The position numbers and the translations under genes were made by a program. This document shows, piece by piece, positions 1 through 8,413 of a stretch of 64,000 nucleotides of DNA; position 1 is the stretch's first letter; every line of letters begins with the position of its first letter. This DNA comes from Bacteroidales bacterium UBA4333 (GTDB taxonomy: Bacteria; Bacteroidota; Bacteroidia; Bacteroidales; Paludibacteraceae): contig DGTP01000015.1 in the NCBI GenBank assembly GCA_002394335.1, positions 62,001-126,000 of the forward strand. The letters run 5' to 3'. A model generated the notes under the pieces. The model saw nothing but the letters and a program-made list of their open reading frames with translations, did no database searches and was not told the origin of the DNA.

Positions 1-183
1 AATACAATCAAACGCAAGACACAACATACCTATAACAATGTCTCGTTTGACGCCATTTACCAGTATTTCCATGCCGGAAGTGCTTTGCAGCACAGCAATG
101 TCAAAGGAAACGGAATAATGACAAACGATATGCAGATTGCTGCCACAATGCGATATATCAAGGACACCTATGGAATTGGTTAG
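1..183 (+). CDS. C-terminal fragment of an unidentified protein (runs off the left edge)
   Basis: The first frame is open from base 1 and ends with TAG at 181-183, giving 60 residues ending in KDTYGIG. The start lies outside the window. The stop overlaps the start of the following glycosyltransferase (ATG at 170) by 14 bases, which suggests the same operon, so a role in the same surface-glycan pathway is likely by context only. No motif is recognisable in the visible part, and I do not assign a family. Confidence 0.6.
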   Translation, partial: NTIKRKTQHTYNNVSFDAIYQYFHAGSALQHSNVKGNGIMTNDMQIAATMRYIKDTYGIG

Positions 184-922
184 CATCATAATGCCCGCAT
201 ACAACTGTGACCGATTCATTTGTGAAGCGATCAACAGCGTGCTCGCCCAGACCTACAAGTCCTGGGAATTGCTCATTGTGGACGATTGCTCTACGGACGA
301 CACGGCAGCGGTCATTGCGTCTTACCAAGACACTCGGATTCATTATTTCCGTAACGAGCGGAACTCAGGAGCCGCGCTCTCCCGCAACAAAGCATTGCGC
401 GAGGCGAAAGGAAAATACATTGCTTTTCTGGACGCTGACGATTCCTGGATGCCGGAGAAACTGGAGAAACAGATTGCTTTCATGGAGCAAAACGGTTATG
501 ATTTTACTTATACTGCTTTCCATCGGACAGACAAACCACTCCGTATATCCGGACCAAAACATATTTCTAAAATAGGCATGTATGCCTTCTGCTGGCCTGC
601 TTGCCCGACCGTAATGTACAACTGGGAGAAAATAGGTCTCATTCAAATCACCGATCTGCGCAAGAACAACGACTACGCCATGTGGCTGCATGTGATCCGA
701 AAGGCGGACTGCTATCTGTTGGACGAGGACCTGTTCGCATACAATAAACACAACGGTTCCGTGAGCGACGCTTCGATTGCAGTATTGCTCTCCTGGCATT
801 ACCGTTTGTGGCGTCAGGAAATGCAGTGCAATCCGATTGCGGCTTGTTTTTACACATGTCTTAATGCTGTTTTCGGAACGTATAAGAAATTACGATATGT
901 ATCCAAAATATCAAATATATAA
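170..922 (+). CDS. Family 2 (GT-A fold) glycosyltransferase
   Basis: A 250-residue protein starting at ATG 170 (MELVSIIMPAYN). The open frame extends upstream to a TTG at 137, but the conserved VSIIMPAYN strand starts right at the ATG. GT-A signs are VDD at residues 37-39 (nucleotide-sugar binding) and the metal-binding DAD at 88-90 in FLDADDSW. The family transfers a sugar from a nucleotide-activated donor. The protein is cytoplasmic or membrane-associated, with no clear membrane span. It overlaps the preceding ORF by 14 bases and the next gene by 26, so it is one unit with a glycan-assembly cluster. Donor and acceptor cannot be read from the sequence. Confidence 0.9.
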   Translation: MELVSIIMPAYNCDRFICEAINSVLAQTYKSWELLIVDDCSTDDTAAVIASYQDTRIHYFRNERNSGAALSRNKALREAKGKYIAFLDADDSWMPEKLEKQIAFMEQNGYDFTYTAFHRTDKPLRISGPKHISKIGMYAFCWPACPTVMYNWEKIGLIQITDLRKNNDYAMWLHVIRKADCYLLDEDLFAYNKHNGSVSDASIAVLLSWHYRLWRQEMQCNPIAACFYTCLNAVFGTYKKLRYVSKISNI

Positions 923-1682
923 ACATGCCTGGGTGTATAAATACGCGCCCCATACGGAAGAAGCATTAACTCCGTCCGATGCACAAGAACTATTGCGCAA
1001 AGGCGGTTGGCTTGTCCGCAACACGTATGGTTTTGACTGTGCGGAACAAACCCCGTTTTGGTATGTGATTAAAGATACATTCGGAGATCTGAAGGAACTA
1101 AGCACAAACACCCGCAACCAAGTCAGACACGGTCTAAAGAACTATACCATTCGCCGCATTTCGGCAGAAGAATTATTAGTGCAAGGATATGCTGTTTACT
1201 GCGCAGCGACACATGCCTATAAAATACCCACCCAAACACCTACAAAGGAGGAATTTGAAAACCGTATTCGTCACGCCGGTACAGACACGGAATACTGGGG
1301 AGCGTTTAATCCCGGCAACGAGCTGGCTGCTTTTGCCATAAATGAGGCAGGGGAAGATTATTGCAGCTACCAAACACTCAAAGCCAACCCCGCGGATCTG
1401 AAGAAATATGTATATTACGCACTCATTTATGAGATGAACCGGCATTATTTGCAAGAAAGAAAACTGAAATACGTATTGGATGGTGCAAGAAGCATTACCG
1501 AGCACTCGAATATACAACCATTTTTGGAAAATAAATTTCATTTCCGAAAAGCCTATTGCCATTTGCGGATACATTACAAATGGTGGCTGAAATGGATCAT
1601 CACATGCTTGTATCCACTGCGCAAATTCATTCCAAACTGCCAAATACAATCACTGTTAGCAATGCACGGAATGCAGAGTTAA
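897..1682 (+). CDS. GNAT-like acyl/aminoacyltransferase of a glycan cluster
   Basis: A 261-residue protein. I place the start at ATG 897 (MYPKYQIYKHAW), which overlaps the glycosyltransferase by 26 bases; the open frame continues upstream without a better start. The C-terminal half (about residues 120-230) looks like the GNAT/FemAB-type fold found in Bacteroidota exopolysaccharide loci: a strand-rich segment with GAFNPGNELAAFAI, then KKYVYYALIYEMNRHY and YVLDGARSITEHSNIQPFLENK. Such enzymes acylate an amino sugar or another acceptor. The exact substrate is unknown. Next to it are a phosphoglycosyl transferase and a sugar aminotransferase, so N-acylation of a 4-amino sugar is a reasonable inference. 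Confidence 0.6.
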   Translation: MYPKYQIYKHAWVYKYAPHTEEALTPSDAQELLRKGGWLVRNTYGFDCAEQTPFWYVIKDTFGDLKELSTNTRNQVRHGLKNYTIRRISAEELLVQGYAVYCAATHAYKIPTQTPTKEEFENRIRHAGTDTEYWGAFNPGNELAAFAINEAGEDYCSYQTLKANPADLKKYVYYALIYEMNRHYLQERKLKYVLDGARSITEHSNIQPFLENKFHFRKAYCHLRIHYKWWLKWIITCLYPLRKFIPNCQIQSLLAMHGMQS

Positions 1683-1683
1683 T

Positions 1684-2295
1684 ATGAAAATACTGAAATA
1701 CATATTTGATAGAACAGTTGCTTTTTTCGGGCTACTCTTCCTATGGCCGGTATTGCTGGTTGTGGCAATACTGATAAAGTGCCAAATGCCCGGACCGGTG
1801 TTCTTTGTACAGCAGCGCGTGGGCAAAGACGGCAAACTCTTCCCCTGCCATAAGTTCCGCTCCATGAGCGTGAACCATAACGGCAGCTCTGTCTCCGTAG
1901 CCGGAGAAAGTCGTATTACACCGCTCGGAGCCAAACTGCGCAGATACAAACTGGATGAACTGCCCGAACTATGGGATGTGCTGATCGGTAACATGTCTTT
2001 TGTGGGTCCCAGACCGGATGTACCCGGCTATGCAGACAAACTGCAAGGCGAGGATCGAATCATTTTGTCCCTCCGTCCCGGTATTACAGGACCCGCTACA
2101 CTCAAATACCGTAACGAGGAAGAATTGCTGGCAACCGTGGAAGATCCGATCAAATACAATGATGAGGTAATTTACCCCGACAAGGTGCGAATTAACCGCT
2201 ATTACGCAGAACATTATTCTTTCGTGGATGATATACGAATGATTTTTTGTACGGTCCTCGGCAAACACATGACTTATAACAATGAAACAATATAA
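1684..2295 (+). CDS. Membrane phosphoglycosyl transferase (PglC/WcaJ-type initiating sugar transferase)
   Basis: A 203-residue monotopic enzyme that moves a phospho-sugar from a UDP-sugar to undecaprenyl phosphate, the first committed step in building a lipid-linked glycan. One hydrophobic re-entrant segment lies at residues 10-32. The family motifs follow: FFVQQRVG (40-47), HKFRSM (56-61), the Asp-Glu catalytic dyad in KLDELPEL (D91, E92) and FVGPRPDVPGY (106-116). At about 200 residues it is the minimal PglC form rather than the long WbaP form. It starts one base after the previous stop region and overlaps the aminotransferase by 14 bases. Confidence 0.93.
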   Translation: MKILKYIFDRTVAFFGLLFLWPVLLVVAILIKCQMPGPVFFVQQRVGKDGKLFPCHKFRSMSVNHNGSSVSVAGESRITPLGAKLRRYKLDELPELWDVLIGNMSFVGPRPDVPGYADKLQGEDRIILSLRPGITGPATLKYRNEEELLATVEDPIKYNDEVIYPDKVRINRYYAEHYSFVDDIRMIFCTVLGKHMTYNNETI

Positions 2296-3544
2296 CCCTG
2301 ATATGCAGAAACGTATATACCTTTGTCTGGCTCATATGAGCGGACAAGAACAGAAGTTTATTCAAGAGGCATTTGACACAAACTGGGTCGTGCCTCTCGG
2401 ACCGAACGTAAACGGCTTTGAGGAAGACTTGAAGCATTTTGTAGGAGAGAACAAAGAAGTGGTTGCGCTGTCTTCCGGCACGGCGGCAATCCATCTGGCG
2501 TTGATCGCTTGCGGTGTACAAACAGGCGACGAAGTAATCTGCCAATCTTTCACCTTCTGCGCGTCTGCCAACCCCGTCACCTATGTGGGAGCAACGCCTG
2601 TGTTCGTGGACTCGGAACCCGGTTCTTGGAATATGGATCCTACCCTGCTGGAGCAAGCTATCATTGACCGCAAAGCCAAAACAGGCAAATACCCAAAAGC
2701 CATTATTCCTGTGGCGCTATACGGCATGCCGTACCGGATTGAGGAAATCATGGCGATTGCGGACAAATACGGTATTCCGGTGATCGAGGACGCTGCAGAA
2801 GGAATGGGCAGCCGATGGAAAGGACGTGTCCTCGGTACATTTGGAGAATATGGCGTGCTCTCTTTCAACGGAAACAAGATGATCACAACTTCCGGCGGCG
2901 GTGCGCTGATCTGCAAAGACCAAGCGGCGAAAGATAAAATAATGTGGTACGCGACGCAGGCGCGCGAGGCGTATCCGTACTACCAACACGAAGCCATCGG
3001 TTATAACTACCGTCTCTCCAATATCTGCGCAGGTATCGGACGAGGGCAGATGACCGTTCTGAACGACCACTTGGCGCATCATAAACACATCGCACAACTG
3101 TACCGCGAAGCGTTTGCTTCGATCGAAGGCCTCTCTTTCCACGACGCGCCTTCCGCAGAATATGACGCAAACTACTGGCTCTGTACCATTCTGCTGGACG
3201 AGAACCTGCGCATCAAGGATGAAGAAGCAGCCTATGCCGAAGCGGTACAAGGAGCAGTAGGAGGAGCCGCGGGCGTGGTACATGCCGGAGGAAGCGTTCA
3301 CACAGATTGCGAACCCAACCGAAACGTAGAAGCCATGCGTATTTGTTTGGACAAGGCAGGCATTGAGAGCCGACCGCTCTGGAAGCCGATGCATAAACAG
3401 CCGGTATTCCATAACGCACCGGCATATACTAACGGCGTCTCGGAAGCCATATTCAAGCAGGGAATCTGCCTGCCGAGCGGTCCCATGGTAACGGATGAAG
3501 ATGCCCGATATATCATCCAAAATATCCGAAACGCCCTCATCTAA
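2282..3544 (+). CDS. DegT/DnrJ/EryC1/StrS sugar aminotransferase (PglE-like)
   Basis: A 420-residue PLP enzyme that makes an amino sugar from a 4-keto nucleotide sugar. The family landmarks are SSGTAAIHLAL (64-74), VIEDAAEGMG (167-176, with D170 contacting the PLP ring nitrogen) and SFNGNKMITTSGGG (194-207, with K199 as the PLP lysine). The second Met (residue 8, MQKRIYLCLAHMSG) is an alternative start that matches relatives better. A Gly/Ala-rich stretch at about residues 318-345 looks longer than in typical relatives. Together with the PglC-type transferase and GNAT-like enzyme this suggests a diamino or 4-amino sugar at the base of the glycan. It is the last gene of the cluster. Confidence 0.92.
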   Translation: MKQYNPDMQKRIYLCLAHMSGQEQKFIQEAFDTNWVVPLGPNVNGFEEDLKHFVGENKEVVALSSGTAAIHLALIACGVQTGDEVICQSFTFCASANPVTYVGATPVFVDSEPGSWNMDPTLLEQAIIDRKAKTGKYPKAIIPVALYGMPYRIEEIMAIADKYGIPVIEDAAEGMGSRWKGRVLGTFGEYGVLSFNGNKMITTSGGGALICKDQAAKDKIMWYATQAREAYPYYQHEAIGYNYRLSNICAGIGRGQMTVLNDHLAHHKHIAQLYREAFASIEGLSFHDAPSAEYDANYWLCTILLDENLRIKDEEAAYAEAVQGAVGGAAGVVHAGGSVHTDCEPNRNVEAMRICLDKAGIESRPLWKPMHKQPVFHNAPAYTNGVSEAIFKQGICLPSGPMVTDEDARYIIQNIRNALI

Positions 3545-3587
3545 ATCTCTTTTGTCCGATAAAATTGCATTAAAATGCATTTTACAC

Positions 3588-3618
3588 TTGCATATATGCA
3601 AAAAAAGTTGTACCTTTG
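3588..3618 (+). promoter_or_regulatory. Bacteroidota promoter for tRNA-Gly and rnpB
   Basis: TTG at 3588-3590 and TACCTTTG at 3611-3618 are separated by 20 bases. The TTG is part of the palindrome TTGCATATATGCAA. The expected transcript start is near 3625. A 10-11-bp hairpin (CAGAAAATGTC with GACATTTCTG, 3629-3654) sits between this start and the tRNA. No second promoter is visible before rnpB. Confidence 0.85.
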
Positions 3619-3655
3619 CACTCGGTTTCAGAAAATGTCTTTTGACATTTCTGTT

Positions 3656-3729
3656 GCGGCATTAGCACATCGGTAGTGCATCGGCTTCCCAAGCCGAGGA
3701 GGCGGGTTCGATTCCCGTATGCCGCTCCA
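3656..3729 (+). tRNA. tRNA-Gly (anticodon CCC)
   Basis: A 74-base gene with encoded CCA. The acceptor arm GCGGCAT (3656-3662) pairs with ATGCCGC before T-CCA. The anticodon stem-loop is TCGGC-TTCCCAA-GCCGA, giving anticodon CCC (glycine GGG codons). The T arm contains the standard GGTTCGATTCC. The tRNA ends one base before RNase P RNA begins. Confidence 0.95.
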
Positions 3730-3730
3730 T

Positions 3731-4048
3731 AGCAAGTCGGTCTATCGCAACCGAAAGGAAGAAAGCCGTGATTTCGGTCAAGGGGCTTAATCCCGTCGGT
3801 TGAGGAAAGTCCGGGCAGCACAGAGCACCACAGCGGTTAACGGCCGTCAGGCAGCAATGTTTGGTCACTGCTACAGAGACGAGAGATGTGAAACGAGTAT
3901 ACTGTGGGCTGCAATTCCATGTAAACCGGCGTCTGAGCGTTGCTCGCGCAAGCTGGAGGGTAGGAAGCGATGAAGGGCGTGGCAACACGTTGCTCAAGAT
4001 TAATGATAGACGCCCGAAAGGGTACAGAACCCGGCTTATAGACTTGCT
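3731..4048 (+). ncRNA. rnpB: RNase P RNA (bacterial type A)
   Basis: This is the catalytic RNA that trims tRNA 5' leaders. The universal block GAGGAAAGTCCGGGC lies at 3802-3816, and the closing block ACAGAACCCGGCTTATAG at about 4024-4040. The outer helix P1 is visible: AGCAAGTC (3731-3738) pairs with GACTTGCT (4041-4048). A T run (4050-4055) follows and serves as terminator. At about 318 bases it is short to normal for the type A form. It lies one base downstream of tRNA-Gly with no promoter of its own that I can see. Confidence 0.96.
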
Positions 4049-4077
4049 GTTTTTTCGTACCATAAGTGCACATACAT

Positions 4078-5400
4078 ATGTCTCGAATACGACGGATAAA
4101 CGATTTCTTACGCTACGACATCTGGCGGCTCACAAGTGCCGAATACGGCTCTCGCAAGACAAAACTGGCTTATCAGGCAATGCGTACCATCCTTCTCGTC
4201 ATTCGGGGCTTCGGTGACAAAAGACTTGGCGATAAAGCCAAGAGTCTCACCTACTCTCTCATCTTCACCATCATTCCTATTTTGGCAATGGTATTGGCTG
4301 TCGCCAAAGGCTTTGGCGTACAAGATATCATCGAGCGCCAGCTCAATGCCTCTTTTCTGGGCGGAACGAACATTGTGCCGGTGATCATGGAGATGGTGGA
4401 GCGATACCTCGACACAGCCCAGGGCGGAGTATTCATCGGTGTCGGCATACTCATCCTGCTATGGGCTGTCTATTCCTTCTTCAGCAGTGTAGAGAGTGCT
4501 TTCAACCAGATATGGAATGTTCAGAAATCACGTTCTCTCGTTCATCAGGCTTTGGCGTATATAGCCATCCTCTTTCTCATTCCGATCCTTATCATCGTCA
4601 GTTCGGGGGTAAGCATCGCCCTCCATGCAGTGTTGGCGGATTTTCATACCGGAGAGCCGGGACCTATGCACGAGGCGCTACATTCGGGAGGCTTGCGTCT
4701 GCTGCAGTTTGCTATCTGCTGGCTGCTGTTTACGCTTATGTACGCTGCCATACCCAACACCAAAGTCAAGTTTCTCTCCGCCCTTATTCCGGGTGTACTG
4801 ATGGGCACAATCTTCCAGCTCTTGCAGATGCTGTCGGTCTATATCATCGTCTTTCTGAGCCGCACCAGTATCGTCTATGGAGCCTTTGCTTCGGTTCCTA
4901 TCCTGCTTACATGGCTGCAATGGACATGCCTCCTGATCATGCTCGGTGCAGAGATGTCTTTCGCTATCCAGAACAACGAGAATTTTGAATACGAACACGA
5001 CCTGGAGAAGATGTCACGACGGTACAAGGACTATATCACCCTTTATCTGCTCTCCGTCATCATCCGTCGCTTCGAGCACGAACAGCCGCCGCTCACCGCA
5101 CACGAGCTGGCGACGGGGGATCATCTGCCTCTGAGACTTGTCAACCAGCTCCTCTCGCGGCTCGTGGAGACAGGACTAATCAGCGAACTCTACAACGAGC
5201 AGGATCAGGAACGCCGCTACCAGCCCGCTCTTGACACCCATCTCATCACCGTCGGTATGGTCACCGACCGCATTGACGCGCAGGGCACTGAGGATTTTCT
5301 CTCCGGTACCGGTAAGTCCATGCGCGATTTCCAGAAGCGCCTCTTTGAGATCAAAAAGACGCATACACAACTCAACTCTGTATATGTAAATCAAATATAA
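4078..5400 (+). CDS. YihY/BrkB-family inner membrane protein
   Basis: A 440-residue protein. ATG 4078 (MSRIRRINDFLRY) is preferred over GTG 4066, which lies only 17 bases after the RNase P terminator. The YihY/virulence factor BrkB pattern is clear: GDKAKSLTYSLIFTIIPILA near the start, then six hydrophobic segments over about residues 45-300, including VYSFFSSVESAFNQIWNV and VYGAFASVPILLTWLQWTCLL. About 140 soluble C-terminal residues follow, which look like the winged-helix type tail seen in Bacteroidota members (HELATGDHLPLRLVNQLLSRLVETGLI). The molecular function of the family is unsettled; older RNase BN annotations are wrong. Confidence 0.88.
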   Translation: MSRIRRINDFLRYDIWRLTSAEYGSRKTKLAYQAMRTILLVIRGFGDKRLGDKAKSLTYSLIFTIIPILAMVLAVAKGFGVQDIIERQLNASFLGGTNIVPVIMEMVERYLDTAQGGVFIGVGILILLWAVYSFFSSVESAFNQIWNVQKSRSLVHQALAYIAILFLIPILIIVSSGVSIALHAVLADFHTGEPGPMHEALHSGGLRLLQFAICWLLFTLMYAAIPNTKVKFLSALIPGVLMGTIFQLLQMLSVYIIVFLSRTSIVYGAFASVPILLTWLQWTCLLIMLGAEMSFAIQNNENFEYEHDLEKMSRRYKDYITLYLLSVIIRRFEHEQPPLTAHELATGDHLPLRLVNQLLSRLVETGLISELYNEQDQERRYQPALDTHLITVGMVTDRIDAQGTEDFLSGTGKSMRDFQKRLFEIKKTHTQLNSVYVNQI

Positions 5401-5406
5401 TATTCC

Positions 5407-7263
5407 ATGAAAAAAATTCATCTTATCCTTTTTGCTTCACTATTGAGTCTCGCCGCCATGGCAGCCCAGGTTTCTTCTGCTCCCCGTATTGAGCGCGCAG
5501 AACCGCTCTCATGGTGGACGGACATGCACACCCCCCTGACCCTAATGCTGCAAGGCGCGGACCTCGCCGACGGCAAAGTCACAATCTACGAACTCAAAGA
5601 CGGCAAAACACTCAAGACCAAGGGACTTAAACTCGTTTCTCAGCATAATGCTGAAAGCCGCAACTATCTCTTTCTGGATCTTAAGGTCAAGAAAGCCGGT
5701 ACCTATTTCATCGAGGTAGCCAAGGGTGACAAGAAAGCCACCTGCCAATACACCATTAACACCCGCCGTCCGCAGGACAAGAACCGTCAGTCCTTCAACA
5801 GCAGCGATCTTGTGTACCTCATCATGTCCGACCGTTTTGTGGATGGAGACAAGTCCAACAACTCCACGCCTGACACACGCGAGAAATGCAACAAACAGAA
5901 TGTACACGGCCGTTTTGGCGGAGACATAGCCGGCATTATGGCGCAACTTGACCATATAGCCGACCTCGGCGCTACCGCCATCTGGCCTACTCCGATGTTA
6001 GGCGACGACGAGGCGGAGTGGTCATACCACGGTTATGCTTGCTCCGACTATTATCACATTGATCCCCGCTACGGCACCAACGAACTCTACTGCCGACTGG
6101 TGGAGAAGATGCACGAGAAGGGGCTCAAGATGATCATGGACATGGTGCCTAACCACTGCGGCGCTGCCCACTGGTGGATGAAAGATCTGCCCTATCAGGA
6201 CTGGATCAACCAGTTCCCGGAGTTCACCAACACCCCCAATGCTTTCTCTACCAACTATGACATCAATGCCTCGCAATACGACCGCAAGATGTCCAACCGC
6301 GGTTGGTTTGACCGTCCCATGCCGGATATGAACCTTGAGAACAAAGACCTGCTCAAGTACTTCCAGCAATGGGCTGTCTGGTGGATCGAATACGCCAACT
6401 TGGACGGTCTGCGCGTGGACACCTATCCTTATATCGAGAAGCAACCCGCAGCCGAATGGCTCAAAGCCATCCGCGAGGAATACCCGTGGATCAATATCGT
6501 CGGCGAATGCTGGACACGCCCTGCCTCTAATGTGGCATACTGGCAATCCGGCGTACACAACTACGACGGCTTCGACTCCAACCTGCCTACCGTCATGGAT
6601 TTCCCCGTTGAAGAGGCTATCCGCCAGGCGCTGGAGAACGACGGCAGCGAATGGGGAGGCGGACTCACACGAGTCTATGACGCTGTGGCTGCCGACTACC
6701 TCTATGCCGATGTCAACAAACTGCTGCTCTTCCTCGGCAACCATGACATGGACCGCTTCGCCGATATTGTCAAGGATCAGGATCCCAGACGCGTCAAACT
6801 CGGTTATGTTCTCCTCGCTACCATGCGCGGTATTCCGCAAGTCTTCGCCGGAGACGAGTATGCCATGCACTCCTCCGACCGCTCCCTCGGACACTCCACA
6901 CTCCGTATGCCGCTGCCTTTAGGCACAGAAGTGACAGCTGAAATGCAGGACATGTATGATTTCCAGAAGCGTCTCTTTAACTTCCGCAAGTCCGAACCGG
7001 CTATCCATACCGGCCGTACCATGCATTTCTTCACACGGGACAACACTTACGGGTTCTTCCGTTATAATGACCAAACGGCCGTTTTCGTCTATCTCAATGC
7101 TTCCGAAGAGGAGCGTCAGGTGCCCGTTGACCACTACGAAGAAATACTCTCCCGCTATATCCCCGAAGGCACAGACGTACTCTCGGGCAGGAAAACAGAG
7201 ATCAAAACGGGACTGACCGTAGCGCCGTTAAGTGCTCTGGTCGTAAAACTGAACAAGAAATAA
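5407..7263 (+). CDS. Secreted GH13 alpha-amylase family enzyme (neopullulanase/cyclomaltodextrinase-like)
   Basis: A 618-residue alpha-glucan hydrolase with a signal peptide at 1-20 (MKKIHLILFASLLSLAAMAA). Residues 27-120 form the N-terminal beta domain of cyclomaltodextrinases. The barrel runs from about 130 to 510, with DMVPNH (245-250), GLRVDTY with nucleophile D338, GECW with acid/base E367, and FLGNHD with D447, so all three catalytic acids are present. A small C-terminal beta domain ends at PLSALVVKL. It resembles SusA-type periplasmic enzymes, but no SusCD genes are in the window. It is followed by a lipoprotein gene that overlaps by one base. Confidence 0.93.
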   Translation: MKKIHLILFASLLSLAAMAAQVSSAPRIERAEPLSWWTDMHTPLTLMLQGADLADGKVTIYELKDGKTLKTKGLKLVSQHNAESRNYLFLDLKVKKAGTYFIEVAKGDKKATCQYTINTRRPQDKNRQSFNSSDLVYLIMSDRFVDGDKSNNSTPDTREKCNKQNVHGRFGGDIAGIMAQLDHIADLGATAIWPTPMLGDDEAEWSYHGYACSDYYHIDPRYGTNELYCRLVEKMHEKGLKMIMDMVPNHCGAAHWWMKDLPYQDWINQFPEFTNTPNAFSTNYDINASQYDRKMSNRGWFDRPMPDMNLENKDLLKYFQQWAVWWIEYANLDGLRVDTYPYIEKQPAAEWLKAIREEYPWINIVGECWTRPASNVAYWQSGVHNYDGFDSNLPTVMDFPVEEAIRQALENDGSEWGGGLTRVYDAVAADYLYADVNKLLLFLGNHDMDRFADIVKDQDPRRVKLGYVLLATMRGIPQVFAGDEYAMHSSDRSLGHSTLRMPLPLGTEVTAEMQDMYDFQKRLFNFRKSEPAIHTGRTMHFFTRDNTYGFFRYNDQTAVFVYLNASEEERQVPVDHYEEILSRYIPEGTDVLSGRKTEIKTGLTVAPLSALVVKLNKK

Positions 7264-8063
7264 TGAAACATCCGTTTTTAGGTTTTCTGACTGTTGCCGT
7301 CCTTCTGGCAGGGTGCGCTCCAAAGGAGGAGTCGCCTATCCGGCACGTAAGCAACACCTATTCGTTGCACACGTGCGACACACTCAATGCTCTCTCTATT
7401 CTCCGGATGGATTTTGAGATCGAGTGGCCGTGCCGTGAAGACAGCGCCATCGAAGCCATCCGTCAGGATGTGATGGCACAGGTCTTCGGTATCGATGCCG
7501 TAGGGGGGACTATAGAGAATGCCATCCAGTGCTACTCCGACACCCTGCGCGAACAATACCGCCAGGAGTATGCCGTAGATGAATCCATGGGACTGGAGGC
7601 GGAAGAGTCCGGCAAGATCTACCACCGCACCACACTCTCTATCGACGACCCATGCGAGTGCTTCCTCAACTTCCAGTTATATGAGGAGCAAGGCAGCTCT
7701 TTCGCTCCCCACGACTCGCATTTCACCTATTATCTGTGTTACGACCGCCGCACCGGAAAACGCATCACCGAACGCGAGCTCTTCAAAGAGGGTTTCGAGC
7801 CGGCACTCACCAAACTTCTCTCGCGTTCCTTCTGGTACCAGCACGGGCGCTCAGGCAGAGTACGCAGTCTGGAGAATATAGGCATGGATGTCACCCAAGC
7901 CGAACCCAACGGCAACTTCTTCATCGGCGAGGACTATATCACCTATTTCTTCCAGGAGAACGAGATAGCCTGCTATGCCGAAGGACCGCAGACGGCTACC
8001 GTGCCGCTGGAGGATCTCCGCGAATGGTTAAACGACACTACAATCATCCATCATCATGAATAA
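7263..8063 (+). CDS. Lipoprotein with RsiV-like DUF3298/DUF4163 region
   Basis: A 266-residue lipoprotein. The signal ends in the lipobox LLAGC (C18). The C-terminal half, with CYDRRTGKRITERELFKEG (about 158-176) and a following segment ending in ITYFFQENEIACYAEGP, fits the DUF3298 domain found in RsiV-like and other Bacteroidota envelope proteins. The N-terminal half fits DUF4163. Function is unknown: RsiV binds lysozyme in Bacillus, but that role should not be carried over here. Its ATG uses the last base of the amylase stop codon (TAATG), so translation is probably coupled. Confidence 0.75.
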   Translation: MKHPFLGFLTVAVLLAGCAPKEESPIRHVSNTYSLHTCDTLNALSILRMDFEIEWPCREDSAIEAIRQDVMAQVFGIDAVGGTIENAIQCYSDTLREQYRQEYAVDESMGLEAEESGKIYHRTTLSIDDPCECFLNFQLYEEQGSSFAPHDSHFTYYLCYDRRTGKRITERELFKEGFEPALTKLLSRSFWYQHGRSGRVRSLENIGMDVTQAEPNGNFFIGEDYITYFFQENEIACYAEGPQTATVPLEDLREWLNDTTIIHHHE

Positions 8064-8412
8064 CAACATCCAACAATTCGAACTCTCTATCATGGATCCC
8101 GAAGAACGCGCCATGGTGGAATATATCTGGAACCTCATCCCCGATGAAGACAGAAAAGACCTGTCCCCGAACGACATACTCCGGGTGCTCGACCTTATGG
8201 ACGACTATCTGGAAGAAAAAGGTCTGCTCGTAGAAGACGGCGACGAGGTGGAGTATCTGGAAGGCGAGATAGACGAAGCCGAACAACTCGACTATATCAT
8301 CCAAGCCGTGCGCAATGACGAGCACAAACTCTCTGCCGTACAGATACAGCTCATCCTCGACGGCGAACTCCAATACGGTATTAAAGAAGGATATTATACG
8401 GAAGAAGACTGA
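8056..8412 (+). CDS. Small acidic conserved protein of unknown function
   Basis: A 118-residue, strongly acidic protein (many Glu and Asp, e.g. VEDGDEVEYLEGEIDEAEQ) with no signal or membrane segment, so cytoplasmic. It starts inside the end of the lipoprotein gene (8-base overlap) and ends just before cdsA, so it is co-transcribed with envelope genes. I recall similar short acidic proteins next to cdsA/ftsH in Bacteroidota but assign no function. Confidence 0.7.
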   Translation: MNNNIQQFELSIMDPEERAMVEYIWNLIPDEDRKDLSPNDILRVLDLMDDYLEEKGLLVEDGDEVEYLEGEIDEAEQLDYIIQAVRNDEHKLSAVQIQLILDGELQYGIKEGYYTEED

Positions 8413-8413
8413 T

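Noticed and set aside
3656..3729. tRNA-Gly as integration site of a mobile element
   Set aside because: No integrase and no repeated tRNA 3' end downstream; rnpB follows directly.
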